A stretch of 64,000 nt of DNA. Origin: CADEED01 sp039931065. Its GTDB lineage: Bacteria > Pseudomonadota > Gammaproteobacteria > Steroidobacterales > Steroidobacteraceae. Shown here piece by piece: positions 47,076 through 57,919 of this stretch. Each line of letters starts with the position of its first letter. Within the stretch, counting starts at the first letter, position 1. The stretch covers positions 12,333 to 76,332 of the forward strand of contig JBDTSP010000021.1 in NCBI GenBank assembly GCA_039931065.1. Reading direction: 5' to 3'. Under the pieces are notes generated by a model that was not told where the DNA came from, made no database searches, and saw only the letters and a list, made by a program, of their open reading frames with translations. Position numbers and translations under genes: made by a program.

Positions 47076-47477
47076 TCAATTGGTCCTGGGCTTGTCCCCA
47101 GCCGGCGTTTCGGTGTGCATGACGCACTTCCAGTCGCTGCCGGTCTTGATCCAGGTGGACGAGTCGTTCATCTCCTGCACTGCGTTACCCGTCTTGCCCT
47201 GCTCCGAGATGTGTTGCTTCACGTGGTAGGTCAGCACCGCGGTGGCCTCGTTCGGGAATACGACTTCGACATCGCTGAGTTCGAACCGGGTCAGCTTCTT
47301 CACCGGGTTGACCGTCATCTTGCGATACGCTTCATGGTCGAACTTCATGGCGCCCTGTGCGCCCACGAGCATGGAAGGCTCGTTGAGCAGTTCGACGGCG
47401 GCATCCGCATCTTCGTCGACGACGGCCTGCCAGAATTTGTTCTCGAGTTCGATCAGGGTCTTGCTGGGTGTCGGCAT
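47076..47477 (-). CDS. SnoaL/DUF4440-like NTF2-fold protein
   Basis: 133 aa. ELENKFWQAVVDEDADAAVELLNEP, SDVEVVFPNEATAVLTYHVKQ, then WIKTGSDWKCVMHTETP, is the DUF4440 (NTF2-like) fold with its W..G..W ending. It is usually a small binding or auxiliary protein; there is no clear catalytic residue. ATG at 47477 with AGGAG upstream. Single gene. Confidence 0.8.
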   Translation of the reverse strand: MPTPSKTLIELENKFWQAVVDEDADAAVELLNEPSMLVGAQGAMKFDHEAYRKMTVNPVKKLTRFELSDVEVVFPNEATAVLTYHVKQHISEQGKTGNAVQEMNDSSTWIKTGSDWKCVMHTETPAGDKPRTN

Positions 47478-47600
47478 GACGTGCTCCTTTGATCAGTATT
47501 CGAGTATTTTCGGGGCCGGGCCAATAGCAGACGATCGGACGCTGCCAATGAGGGCCGTAAGGTTTGTCCGGCGTTCCGGTTACGCGACAGAGAGGCTGGC

Positions 47601-48104
47601 ATGAGTTCGTCATTTCTCAAGATTGGTGCGGCCGTCGTGTCGTGCGGGTTGTTAGTGCCGTGGGTGCATGCCGACGCGGCCGACGATCGCACGGCCGGGA
47701 TGAACATGGGTGCCATCCTCGCCTGGCGGCTTGGCCCGGAAGTGGTCGAAGAGCGCTGCCGCAGCGCGGATCCGGCCGGTGTCGCGATCCGGCAGGCTGC
47801 GTTGCACACCTGGCTGGACAAAAACGCCACGCTGATTCGCTCGGTCGACGAGCGCATCGCGGAAGTGGTGCCGCTGCTGTCGCCGCAGGAACCCAAGGAC
47901 GAGTTCGTCGCGTCCGTGAAATCCCATGTTCGGGACATGATTCTGGAGCCGCTTGCGTCCGCGAAGAATCCGGAAGAGGTCACCGCCCTGTGCAAGGCCG
48001 AGGCCGACCCCGCGAAGGCGCGCTGGAACAACCCGGGAATGCCGATGGTCGCGATGGCGCTCGCCGAACTCTACGACTGGAAGGTCAAGAAGACGGCAAA
48101 GTGA
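47601..48104 (+). CDS. Exported hypothetical protein
   Basis: 167 aa. Signal peptide (SSSFLKIGAAVVSCGLLVPWVHA) with cleavage near ADA. The mature part is helical with CRSADPAGVAIRQAALHTWL and LLSPQEPKDEFVASVKSHVRDM, and two Cys that may form a disulfide (ERCRS and TALCKA). No known domain was recognised. It overlaps the GST start by 4 nt (GTGA), so both genes are translated together. Confidence 0.6.
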   Translation: MSSSFLKIGAAVVSCGLLVPWVHADAADDRTAGMNMGAILAWRLGPEVVEERCRSADPAGVAIRQAALHTWLDKNATLIRSVDERIAEVVPLLSPQEPKDEFVASVKSHVRDMILEPLASAKNPEEVTALCKAEADPAKARWNNPGMPMVAMALAELYDWKVKKTAK

Positions 48105-48877
48105 ATTCCGTGGCAACCGTGCCCGCCACCTTGATCACGATCCGGCTCAGCCACTATTGCGAGAAAGCGCGCTGGGCGCTGGACCGCGCATCGTTGCCGT
48201 ATCGCGAAGAACCGCATGTTCCGTTGCTGAGCCGATTCGTGGCGCGGCGCGCCGCGGGTGGGACGGTGCCGGTGCTCATCGACGGCGATCTGCGACTCAC
48301 CGAGTCCACCGACATCCTGCGGCACGTGGATTCATTGCATCCCGGCATGCTCTATCCACTCGAAGCGGGCCTGCGAACGGAAGTCGAATCACTCGAGAGT
48401 CGTTTCGACCAGGACCTCGGTACCCACGTGCGGCGCTGGGCCTACGCGCACCTGCTGCCGGAGAAGGCGCTGCTGCGCGAGTTGTGGTCGCGCGGCGTAC
48501 CGAAACGCGAAGCGCTGTGGATGCCGCTCATCCTGCCGGTCGCCCGCAAACTACTGCGCCGCGCGTACAAGGTAACGCCCGCGGGCGCGGGACGTTCGGG
48601 TGAGCGCATTCGCGCGGTATTCGCGGAAGTGGACGCGCGTTTGAAAGACGGGCGCCGGTTTCTGGCTGGCGATCGATTCAGCGCGGCCGACATGACGTTC
48701 GCGGCATTGGCCGCGCCGGCCGTGTTCGCGCCGGAATGCCGCGCGGTGATGCCCACGCTCGACCAGGTGCCCGGGGCGATGCGCAACGACGTCATGTCGT
48801 TGCGCGCCACTGGCGCCGGGCAGTTCGCCTTGCGTTTGTATGCGACCGAGCGCGGGGTCACGCGGTCCGCAGGCTGA
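48101..48877 (+). CDS. Glutathione S-transferase family protein
   Basis: 258 aa from the GTG at 48101. The N-terminal thioredoxin-like domain has LSHYCEKARWALDRASLPYREE, with the S-x-x-C active-site region, and VPVLIDGDLRLTESTDILRHVD, the cis-Pro and the ES glutathione-contact motif. The C-terminal all-helical domain has LKDGRRFLAGDRFSAADMTFAAL with the N-capping box. It should be cytosolic. It converges with DUF2798, with a 20-nt overlap of the 3' ends. Confidence 0.85.
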   Translation: MNSVATVPATLITIRLSHYCEKARWALDRASLPYREEPHVPLLSRFVARRAAGGTVPVLIDGDLRLTESTDILRHVDSLHPGMLYPLEAGLRTEVESLESRFDQDLGTHVRRWAYAHLLPEKALLRELWSRGVPKREALWMPLILPVARKLLRRAYKVTPAGAGRSGERIRAVFAEVDARLKDGRRFLAGDRFSAADMTFAALAAPAVFAPECRAVMPTLDQVPGAMRNDVMSLRATGAGQFALRLYATERGVTRSAG

Positions 48878-49082
48878 CGAAGCGGCGCACCCACGGCGCT
48901 ACCAAGGTCACCGTCGGGAATGCCACGGGCCAGGTGGTCAAACAACTCTTGAGCCACTGGGCGAAGAATCCGGCGTGAATGCCCTGGCTCGATGCCAGGA
49001 CGAACGCTGAAACGATCGCGACCATGATGGCGGACAGCACTGCGCCGAAGAGCAGGGGTGCGAAGCGGGCGGGAATAGTCAT
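48858..49082 (-). CDS. DUF2798 two-helix membrane protein
   Basis: 74 aa. Two hydrophobic helices (FGAVLSAIMVAIVSAFVLA and FFAQWLKSCLTTWPVAFPTVTLVA) and the W...W pattern with VR match DUF2798. ATG at 49082 has AGGAG at the right distance and overlaps the DUF2938 stop by 4 nt, so the pair is coupled. A MerR regulator diverges from this operon. Function unknown. Confidence 0.8.
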   Translation of the reverse strand: MTIPARFAPLLFGAVLSAIMVAIVSAFVLASSQGIHAGFFAQWLKSCLTTWPVAFPTVTLVAPWVRRFVSLRTA

Positions 49083-49564
49083 AGGAATCTCCTGGTGATC
49101 AATGCCCCGGCGTACAGGCCGAGGCCAAAAACTGCGTGGGTGACGATGCTCTGGATGCGCGCCGCGGCGGGATTCGGAGTGCGACTCGCCGCGATACCTG
49201 CGCCCATGCCGGGCTGCATGAGCAGGAACGGCGCGGCGACGGTCGCGAGGCCGAGGATCAACGCGGGCGCGAGCGTCGGGTGCCCTAACCACTGCGCGCC
49301 CCATACCAACGGCAGCAGCGCCGCGAACGAAACGCCGATGAGGTAGTGGGCGGTCCAGCCGATCAGCCGCTCGGCATTCACGGGCGCCGCGGCGGCGATC
49401 CGATCGTGGCGCAAGCGGCCGCGCGGGAAGTGGCCTATCCATCGGCCCACCAGGCCGAAGTCCGGAAACGGAATGCCGAGCAGGCGTCGTCGAACAATGG
49501 CCCACAGGTCCGTCAATGCCGTTGCGAATACACCGATGAGAGCCGTGGTTGTCAAAAGGTTCAT
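49079..49564 (-). CDS. DUF2938 membrane protein
   Basis: 161 aa. LIGVFATALTDLWAIVRRRLLGIPFPDFGLVGRWIGHFPRG is the conserved N-terminus of DUF2938, followed by membrane helices around VNAERLIGWTAHYLIGVSFAALLPLVWG and ALILGLATVAAPFLLMQPGMG. Four membrane segments are expected. The operon promoter lies at 49565-49606 with the palindrome at 49580-49599. It likely responds to the same ligand as the MerR regulator. Function unknown. Confidence 0.85.
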   Translation of the reverse strand: MNLLTTTALIGVFATALTDLWAIVRRRLLGIPFPDFGLVGRWIGHFPRGRLRHDRIAAAAPVNAERLIGWTAHYLIGVSFAALLPLVWGAQWLGHPTLAPALILGLATVAAPFLLMQPGMGAGIAASRTPNPAAARIQSIVTHAVFGLGLYAGALITRRFL

Positions 49565-49579
49565 GGCTGTTAGAGTGCC

Positions 49580-49599
49580 ACCTCAAGTCCACTTGAGGT
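49580..49599. promoter_or_regulatory. MerR-type operator between divergent genes
   Basis: ACCTCAAGTCCACTTGAGGT, a perfect inverted repeat with arms of 9 nt around CC, in the 42-bp gap between DUF2938 and the MerR gene. It is almost the SoxR-type box (CCTCAAGT..ACTTGAGG), the usual length between -35 and -10 for MerR control. Confidence 0.75.
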
Positions 49600-49606
49600 C
49601 AAGGGC

Positions 49607-50044
49607 ATGTTCGACCTGGATATCAATGAAGTGTCGAAAAAGGTCGGAGTTCCCGCCTCGACCCTGCGTTTTTACGAAGAAAAGGGCCTGATCGCGTCCG
49701 TCGGCCGCCGCGGCCTGCGGCGCCTGTTCGACCCGGACGTGCTGGAACGGCTGGCGCTGATCGCGCTCGGTCGGTCGGCCGGGTTCACACTGGAAGAGAT
49801 CGGGCGTGTGTTCACGCGCGAGGGGTTGCGACAGATAGATCGCAAGATGCTGGCCAGCAAAGCGGACGAGCTGGACGGCTCGATTCGAAAATTGACCGCC
49901 ATGCGTGACGGGCTGCGGCATGCCGCGGCCTGTCCGGCGCCTGGCCACATGCAGTGTCCGACGTTCCGCCGCTTGCTGGGGCTCGCCGTGTTGCGCACCG
50001 CGGATGCCAAAGCCCGCGCCCGAGTGCGCGCCAAGGCGAGCTGA
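49607..50044 (+). CDS. MerR-family transcriptional regulator
   Basis: 145 aa. The winged helix-turn-helix reads DINEVSKKVGVPASTLRFYEEKGLI, then RRLFDPDVLERLALIALGRSAGFTLEEIGRVF, followed by the dimerisation helix (KADELDGSIRKLTAMRDGL). Two Cys (C-x6-C in ACPAPGHMQCP) come just after the helix, in the place of effector Cys in metal or redox sensors, but this is not the four-Cys SoxR cluster. It diverges from DUF2938-DUF2798 across the palindrome at 49580-49599 and probably controls both promoters. ATG at 49607. Confidence 0.88.
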   Translation: MFDLDINEVSKKVGVPASTLRFYEEKGLIASVGRRGLRRLFDPDVLERLALIALGRSAGFTLEEIGRVFTREGLRQIDRKMLASKADELDGSIRKLTAMRDGLRHAAACPAPGHMQCPTFRRLLGLAVLRTADAKARARVRAKAS

Positions 50045-50119
50045 AGCCGAGACGGATTTCAAACCGATTTCCGGATTCGGGCGTCTATAGGGCAGGCGGC
50101 CGGCGTATCGAGGGACGGG

Positions 50120-52360
50120 ATGAGATTCAAGCGAGGGATTGCACGGATTCTGGCCCAGGTTCTTTTGATAGCGGCCGCCGCGCCCGTCCTGGGTGTGGAA
50201 ATCGACGGCACTATCGGCGTCGAGGAGTGGCAGGCCGCCCAACACGTCACCGACTTCCGCAAGACCCAACCGCTCAACGGCGAGCCCGGCTCGTTCGCGA
50301 CCGAGGCGTGGATTCTCGCCACGCCAGAAGGCCTCGCGATCGCCTTCAAGAACACTCAACCGCCGTCCGTCCCGCGAAATCGTCAGCGCGTGCAGCGCGA
50401 TTTCCAGGACCAGGTCGATCGCGTCAACGTCATGGTCGATTTCGATGGCGACGGCCGCACCGCTTACGACTTCACGATCAGTTCCACCGATGGCGTCTAT
50501 GACAGCATCGTCAGCAACGAAAACTCTTTCAACAAGGATTGGGACGGCAACTGGCGGCATGCGGTTTCGGGCGACCCGGAGACCTGGTCGGTCGAAGTCC
50601 TGCTTCCCTGGCACATCGCATCGATGCGCGAAGCCAAGGGCGACAAGCGCACCGTGAAGATGTACCTGGACCGCATCATCGGCGCGACGGGCGAACGGGT
50701 CGCCTGGCCACAGGCGAGTTTCGAACGCCCGCGCTTCGTCTCGGATTTCGCGCCGGTGGAACTGGCTAGCTACAGCTCCTCGCTGTTCGCGTGGACGCCC
50801 TACGTCTCATCGTTGTACGACAACGTGCGCGGCAGCAGCGAGGGTGACGCGGGTGTCGACGTGTTCTGGAAGCCCAATGGCCAGGTGCAGCTCACCGCCA
50901 CCCTGAATCCGGATTTCGGACAGGTCGAAAGCGACGACCTGGTCGTCAACTTCGACGCCACCGAAACCTTCGTCAGCGACAAGCGCCCGTTCTTCACCGA
51001 GAACCAGGGCCTGTTCGAATTCACCACGCCCTCCGACTACAGCCAGCTGCTGTACACGCGTCGCATCGGCGGACCAGCCGACGACGGGATGGGGTCGGGC
51101 GACATCACCGGCGCGCTCAAGCTCAACGGCAGTTTCGGCGGCACGAAATACGGCATATTTGCGGCGGACGAAGCGGACGAAGCCGGCCGCACCTTCAGTG
51201 CGTTACGCCTGGTGCGCGATTTCAGCACGCAGAACCTCGGGTTGATGGCGACCCAGGTGAACCGCCCGTACCTCGATCGCACCGCGACGGTCATCGGCGC
51301 GGATCACAACTGGCGGCCGACCGCGCGCTGGAACGTGCGCACCCGCCTGATCGCCAGTGACATCGACGCAGGCGGGCAGGACACCCGCGATACCGGCGCC
51401 ACGCTCTGGGCCGACTACGAGATGGATCACGGCTGGCGCCAGCAGGTGATCGCGATGCATTTCGGCAACGAGCTGCAGCTCAACGACGCCGGCTATCTAT
51501 CGGAGAACAGCCTCAACTACCTGCACTACCAGGTCAGCCGGCGTTTCACCGATCAGCCGGCCGAATCGCGTTACGCTTCGAAGGACTGGCGCTGGCGGGT
51601 CACCACGGCCTATGACGATCGCGGCAACAAGCTGAGCGACCAGTTCCGCATGAGCCGCGAGAGCCGGCTGCGCAACGGTGCCTATCAATACGCGCAGATC
51701 AACGTGAACAGCGCGGGTCACGACAGCCTGTTGACACGCGGCAATGGAATTGCCGACACGCCCGGAAACTTCAACGCCTATTTCGAATATGAGCGGCCGC
51801 GCCAGGGCAACTGGTCGTACCTTTTCGAGCTCAACGCGTCCACGGGCGGGTTCGTGGGCAACGACCGCCTCGGCTACAACCTCCATCTGGAGCCCACGTA
51901 TTTCGTCAGCGACGCGTTCAATCTGTACGTCGGACTGCAACACACCTTTACGCCGGACTGGCTGGTCTGGCAGGGCGAAAACCTCGTCGGCGGATTCGAC
52001 GGGCGCGAAACGAACCTCAATGCCGGGTTCAACTGGACCATCAACACCCGCCAGGAGCTGCGGCTCAAGCTGCAGGCGATTGCGATCGATGCACGCGAGA
52101 AGACCGCGTATCGCATCGCGCCGGATGGCGAACCCGTCGAGACCTCGGATCCGATCGACGATTTCAGCGTGCGCAACCTGGGATTTCAGATCCGGTATCG
52201 ATACGAGTTGGGGCCGCTCTCCTATGTGTACGTCGTTTACGGACGCGGCGGGTTCGACCAGGAAGACAGCGCTGAAAATTCAGGCAGGCTGCTGCGCGAC
52301 AGCTTCAGGCTGCGCGACGATGAGCAACTCCTCGTGAAGGTAAGCTATCGATTCGAGTAA
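50120..52360 (+). CDS. DUF5916 outer-membrane protein with CBM9-like N-domain
   Basis: 746 aa. Signal peptide (LAQVLLIAAAAPVLG), then a CBM9-like beta-sandwich (residues 25-220) with DGTIGVEEWQAA at its start and VNVMVDFDGDGRTAYDFTIS in it. The rest is the DUF5916 barrel region: NPDFGQVESDDLVVNFDATETFVSDKRPFFTENQGLF is the family hallmark, followed by many alternating strands and a last strand ending in YRF with Glu after it, close to the usual C-terminal Phe. It should be an outer-membrane channel or receptor. ATG at 50120. Substrate unknown; some members sit beside carbohydrate or TonB genes but none here. Confidence 0.88.
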   Translation: MRFKRGIARILAQVLLIAAAAPVLGVEIDGTIGVEEWQAAQHVTDFRKTQPLNGEPGSFATEAWILATPEGLAIAFKNTQPPSVPRNRQRVQRDFQDQVDRVNVMVDFDGDGRTAYDFTISSTDGVYDSIVSNENSFNKDWDGNWRHAVSGDPETWSVEVLLPWHIASMREAKGDKRTVKMYLDRIIGATGERVAWPQASFERPRFVSDFAPVELASYSSSLFAWTPYVSSLYDNVRGSSEGDAGVDVFWKPNGQVQLTATLNPDFGQVESDDLVVNFDATETFVSDKRPFFTENQGLFEFTTPSDYSQLLYTRRIGGPADDGMGSGDITGALKLNGSFGGTKYGIFAADEADEAGRTFSALRLVRDFSTQNLGLMATQVNRPYLDRTATVIGADHNWRPTARWNVRTRLIASDIDAGGQDTRDTGATLWADYEMDHGWRQQVIAMHFGNELQLNDAGYLSENSLNYLHYQVSRRFTDQPAESRYASKDWRWRVTTAYDDRGNKLSDQFRMSRESRLRNGAYQYAQINVNSAGHDSLLTRGNGIADTPGNFNAYFEYERPRQGNWSYLFELNASTGGFVGNDRLGYNLHLEPTYFVSDAFNLYVGLQHTFTPDWLVWQGENLVGGFDGRETNLNAGFNWTINTRQELRLKLQAIAIDAREKTAYRIAPDGEPVETSDPIDDFSVRNLGFQIRYRYELGPLSYVYVVYGRGGFDQEDSAENSGRLLRDSFRLRDDEQLLVKVSYRFE

Positions 52361-52373
52361 CCGAGGAACCCGC

Positions 52374-53201
52374 ATGAGCATGATCAAGATCGAAGAACAC
52401 GTCAGGCTTTTCTACAAGGACTGGGGCAGCGGGCAGCCCATCGTGTTCCATCACGGCTGGCCGCTCTCGAGCGACGACTGGGACGCGCAGCTGATGTTCT
52501 TCCTGTCGAAGGGTTTTCGGGTGATCGCGCATGACCGTCGCGGTCACGGCCGCTCCTCGCAGACCTTCGATGGCAACGAGATGGATACCTATGCCCGGGA
52601 TGTCGCGGCGCTGGCCAAACATCTCGATCTGAAGAATGCGGTGCACATCGGGCATTCGACCGGCGGCGGCGAAGTGGCGCGGTACGTGGGGCAATACGGC
52701 GGCGGCGGGCGCGTTGCGAAGGCCGTGTTGATCGGCGCGGTGCCACCCGTCATGTTGAAAAGTGACAAGAACCCCGGTGGTCTTCCCATGGAGGTGTTCG
52801 ACGGCTTCCGCGCCGCGCTGGTGGCGAACCGCGCGGAGTTCTATCGCGCGGTGCCGTCGGGCCCGTTCTACGGTTTCAATCGCCCGGGAGCGAAAGTGCT
52901 GCCGGCCGTCATCGACAACTGGTGGCGGCAGGGCATGCAGGGCGGCATCAAGCCGCACTACGATTGCATCAAGGCGTTCTCGGAAACGGATTTCACCGAG
53001 GATCTCAAGAAGATAGACGTGCCAACACTCGTGATGCATGGCGATGACGACCAGATCGTGCCGCTCGCGGATTCCGCGCTGCTCGCGGTGAAGCTGCTCA
53101 AGAAAGGGACGCTCAAGGTTTATCCGGGGCTGCCGCACGGAATGTGCACGACGCATGCGGATGTCGTGAACGCCGATCTGCTGGCGTTCATCCAGTCATA
53201 G
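52374..53201 (+). CDS. Alpha/beta hydrolase, non-heme chloroperoxidase type
   Basis: 275 aa. The sequence is typical of cofactor-free haloperoxidase-like esterases: FHHGWPLSSDDWDAQ for the oxyanion loop, RRGHGRSSQ, nucleophile elbow GHSTGGGE (Ser), HGDDDQIVPL with the Asp, and LPHGMCTTHADVVNADL with the His. The full triad is present. These enzymes hydrolyse esters and can form peracids. ATG at 52374, 14 nt after the DUF5916 stop, so possibly in one transcript. Confidence 0.9.
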   Translation: MSMIKIEEHVRLFYKDWGSGQPIVFHHGWPLSSDDWDAQLMFFLSKGFRVIAHDRRGHGRSSQTFDGNEMDTYARDVAALAKHLDLKNAVHIGHSTGGGEVARYVGQYGGGGRVAKAVLIGAVPPVMLKSDKNPGGLPMEVFDGFRAALVANRAEFYRAVPSGPFYGFNRPGAKVLPAVIDNWWRQGMQGGIKPHYDCIKAFSETDFTEDLKKIDVPTLVMHGDDDQIVPLADSALLAVKLLKKGTLKVYPGLPHGMCTTHADVVNADLLAFIQS

Positions 53202-53224
53202 CGGGGTTGGCCGTCGATCCCCTC

Positions 53225-53980
53225 TTATCTCTTTATGGCCCGGATGCAGCGATAAACCCATTCGCCGGTCTCGAGGCGCCGATGGGCCCGATGGCCTTTC
53301 ACGCCTGACCAGTCGCGGAAGTTCTCGCGCATCGGCTCCGGAAAACTCATCACGATCTGTTCGCGGCGTTCGCTGTCGAGCTCGAGCGCCTCGCGCACGT
53401 TGTTAGAAATATCTTCCACGAAATCCAGTGAAAAACCGGCGGCTTCGATGAGCCGCGCGGGATCTTTGTCCTTCCACGTCAGATCCGCGTGGAAAAAGGT
53501 GCCGCCGCTGTCGAGCACGCGCCACGCCTCGGAAAAGAATTGCAACGGGTTGTCGTACAGGTGCGAGGCCTCGACGTTGATCAGCGCCTGGCAGACCTTC
53601 GAGGGCAGTGGCAGTGCTTCGGCATTTCCGACTTCGAAGCGCAGGCCCGGCACATCGCCGAATCGCTGCAGGGCCAGGGCCACGTTTTTCTCGCTGATGT
53701 CGATACCCATGTACTCGCGCGGTTTGTACGTCGCGGCCACGTGGGCCGCGCCACCGCCGCGTCCGCAGCTCACTTCAACCACGCGTTTCCCGGTGAGATC
53801 GATGTCGCCCAACAAGTGACGATAGAGCTGCAGGCAGAACCGTTCCGGTTCCGAAGAACCCGCCAACTCCGCCGACAACGGCGCGTAGCCGTAGTTCATG
53901 AAGCAGAAGTCAGTGGTCGCGGTGGCGGCGGCGTTGTAGAACTGCCGCGCCTGTTCGCTGCGGGAAACCGGTTCGTTCAA
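53225..53980 (-). CDS. Class I SAM-dependent methyltransferase
   Basis: 251 aa. The SAM-binding motif I is VVEVSCGRGGGAAHVA (about residues 68-83), motif II follows with YMGIDISEKNVALA, and VGNAEALPLPSKVCQALINVEASHLYD gives motifs III/IV. It resembles the UbiE and phthiotriol-type O- or C-methyltransferases of lipid and polyketide metabolism. ATG at 53980 overlaps the P450 stop by 4 nt, so both are expected to act on one small-molecule substrate. No sterol or polyketide synthase is in the window. Confidence 0.88.
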   Translation of the reverse strand: MNEPVSRSEQARQFYNAAATATTDFCFMNYGYAPLSAELAGSSEPERFCLQLYRHLLGDIDLTGKRVVEVSCGRGGGAAHVAATYKPREYMGIDISEKNVALALQRFGDVPGLRFEVGNAEALPLPSKVCQALINVEASHLYDNPLQFFSEAWRVLDSGGTFFHADLTWKDKDPARLIEAAGFSLDFVEDISNNVREALELDSERREQIVMSFPEPMRENFRDWSGVKGHRAHRRLETGEWVYRCIRAIKR

Positions 53981-55362
53981 GATCGGGCTCGGTTGTGAAT
54001 CGTCATTCTGATTCCGTGGCGAGGATACATTGTCGTGCCGGGCGCGGGCTCTATCTTCTGCCCCGGCGCGACCTCCAGCGTGTATCGCTGCGCGACGCGC
54101 GCGACGACCAGCTTTAGTTCCACCAGCGCCTGCGCGGCGCCGACGCAGTTACGATGCCCGGCGGCGAACGGGAAATAGGCGAAGCGCGAACGCGCCGCGA
54201 CCTGCGCCGGTTCGAAGCGAGAGGGATCGAAACGTTCCGGATCCGGCCAGTACTGCGGCAGGCGATGCGTGGCGTACATCGACATGACGATCGTCTGGCC
54301 GGCGGGGATGTGGTATCCGCCGACAGTGTCGTTTTCCATCGCCACGCGCGAGATGGAGTGGATCGGCGAATACAGCCGCAATGACTCATCGATGACCTGG
54401 CTCGTGTACTGAAGCTTGCGCAGATCGTCGGGGGTCGCCCGGCGCTCGCCGAGCACCTCGGAAACCTCGAGCTGCATCGCGTTGCGCACCGCGGGGTGTT
54501 TGAACAGCAGGTAGTGGATCCAGCACATTGCGGTTGCCGAGGTCTCGTGACCCGCGAAGAACAGGGTCGAGATCTGGTCGCGCAGCGAGGTATCGGAGAA
54601 CTCGGGCTGGCCGTCCTTGGTGGCAGCCACCAGCCGCGTCAGCACGCCGCAATCCTTGAAACCGGTCTTGCGATGTTCGGTGATGTAGCCGTAGATGCAG
54701 GCGTCCAGCTCCGCGATGGCGGCGTCGAAGGCGGCGAGTTTTTCCCTGGACGGTTTCTTGAACAGCGCGACCAGCCCGCGCGGCGCCAGCGGCCAATGTT
54801 CCTTCGCGCCCGCCGCGGCCTTGCAGAATCGCTCCGAGATCGAATCGAATCCCGGGCCTAACAAGTACCGGCCGGCGAGCAGCTGCGCGAGCCGCGCGAA
54901 TTCCGGCTCGACGTCGATCGATTCGCCGCTGTCGGCGAGCGTGCGCCAGCGATCGAGGAACTGGTCGGTGAGCTCCGTCATCCAGCCCACCTGGGCGTCG
55001 ATGTGATCGGGTTTGAATTCCGGTTGCGTGACCAGGCGCTGACGGCGCCACTCGGCCGCTTCGCTCAGCAACATCCCCTGGCCGACCAGCGCCTGGATGT
55101 GCCGGTAGCGGATGTTCTTCATGTACTTTTCGCGATTCGTGACGAGCAGCTCGCGCAGCAGTTCGGGCTCGGACACCAGATACAGGTATTTGCCGCGGAT
55201 CGGGATGCGCACGATGCCGCCGAACTGGCGCGCGGCCTTCGCCATCGTCTGCATTGGATTTCGCAGTATCGAGAGCAGGCAGCCGATGACGGGCAGTCCG
55301 CGGGGTCCTGGCGGATGACGAGGCAACGACGCGGTGCGCGTGGCTGAGACGAGCGAGCTCAA
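53977..55362 (-). CDS. Cytochrome P450
   Basis: 461 aa from the TTG at 55362, chosen for the GGGGGG block 7 nt upstream and because the Pro-rich PPGPRGLPVIG membrane-proximal motif follows soon after; another in-frame TTG is at 55434. Typical P450 motifs are present: I-helix LFFAGHETSATAM with the acid-alcohol pair, ESLR for ExxR, PERFDPSRFEP and the heme loop FAAGHRNCVGA with the proximal Cys. The overall layout resembles CYP4/CYP110-type fatty-acid or terpenoid hydroxylases. No ferredoxin or reductase is next to it. It is the first gene of an operon with the methyltransferase. Confidence 0.92.
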   Translation of the reverse strand: MSSLVSATRTASLPRHPPGPRGLPVIGCLLSILRNPMQTMAKAARQFGGIVRIPIRGKYLYLVSEPELLRELLVTNREKYMKNIRYRHIQALVGQGMLLSEAAEWRRQRLVTQPEFKPDHIDAQVGWMTELTDQFLDRWRTLADSGESIDVEPEFARLAQLLAGRYLLGPGFDSISERFCKAAAGAKEHWPLAPRGLVALFKKPSREKLAAFDAAIAELDACIYGYITEHRKTGFKDCGVLTRLVAATKDGQPEFSDTSLRDQISTLFFAGHETSATAMCWIHYLLFKHPAVRNAMQLEVSEVLGERRATPDDLRKLQYTSQVIDESLRLYSPIHSISRVAMENDTVGGYHIPAGQTIVMSMYATHRLPQYWPDPERFDPSRFEPAQVAARSRFAYFPFAAGHRNCVGAAQALVELKLVVARVAQRYTLEVAPGQKIEPAPGTTMYPRHGIRMTIHNRARS

Positions 55363-55453
55363 GATGTTTCCCCCCGGAATTGCTCGTCGAGAATGGCGTT
55401 CGATCGTACACCGTAGCGCCCGGGGGAGGCGCAAATGTTGGCGCGTCAGCGCG

Positions 55454-57847
<2,394 letters not shown>

Positions 57848-57919
57848 CGTCAGTTGCCCGTCATTCCCAAGCCGACGCGTATGGATCGGCGCTGAGCTTA
57901 CGCCTTTAGCTAGCTGGCG

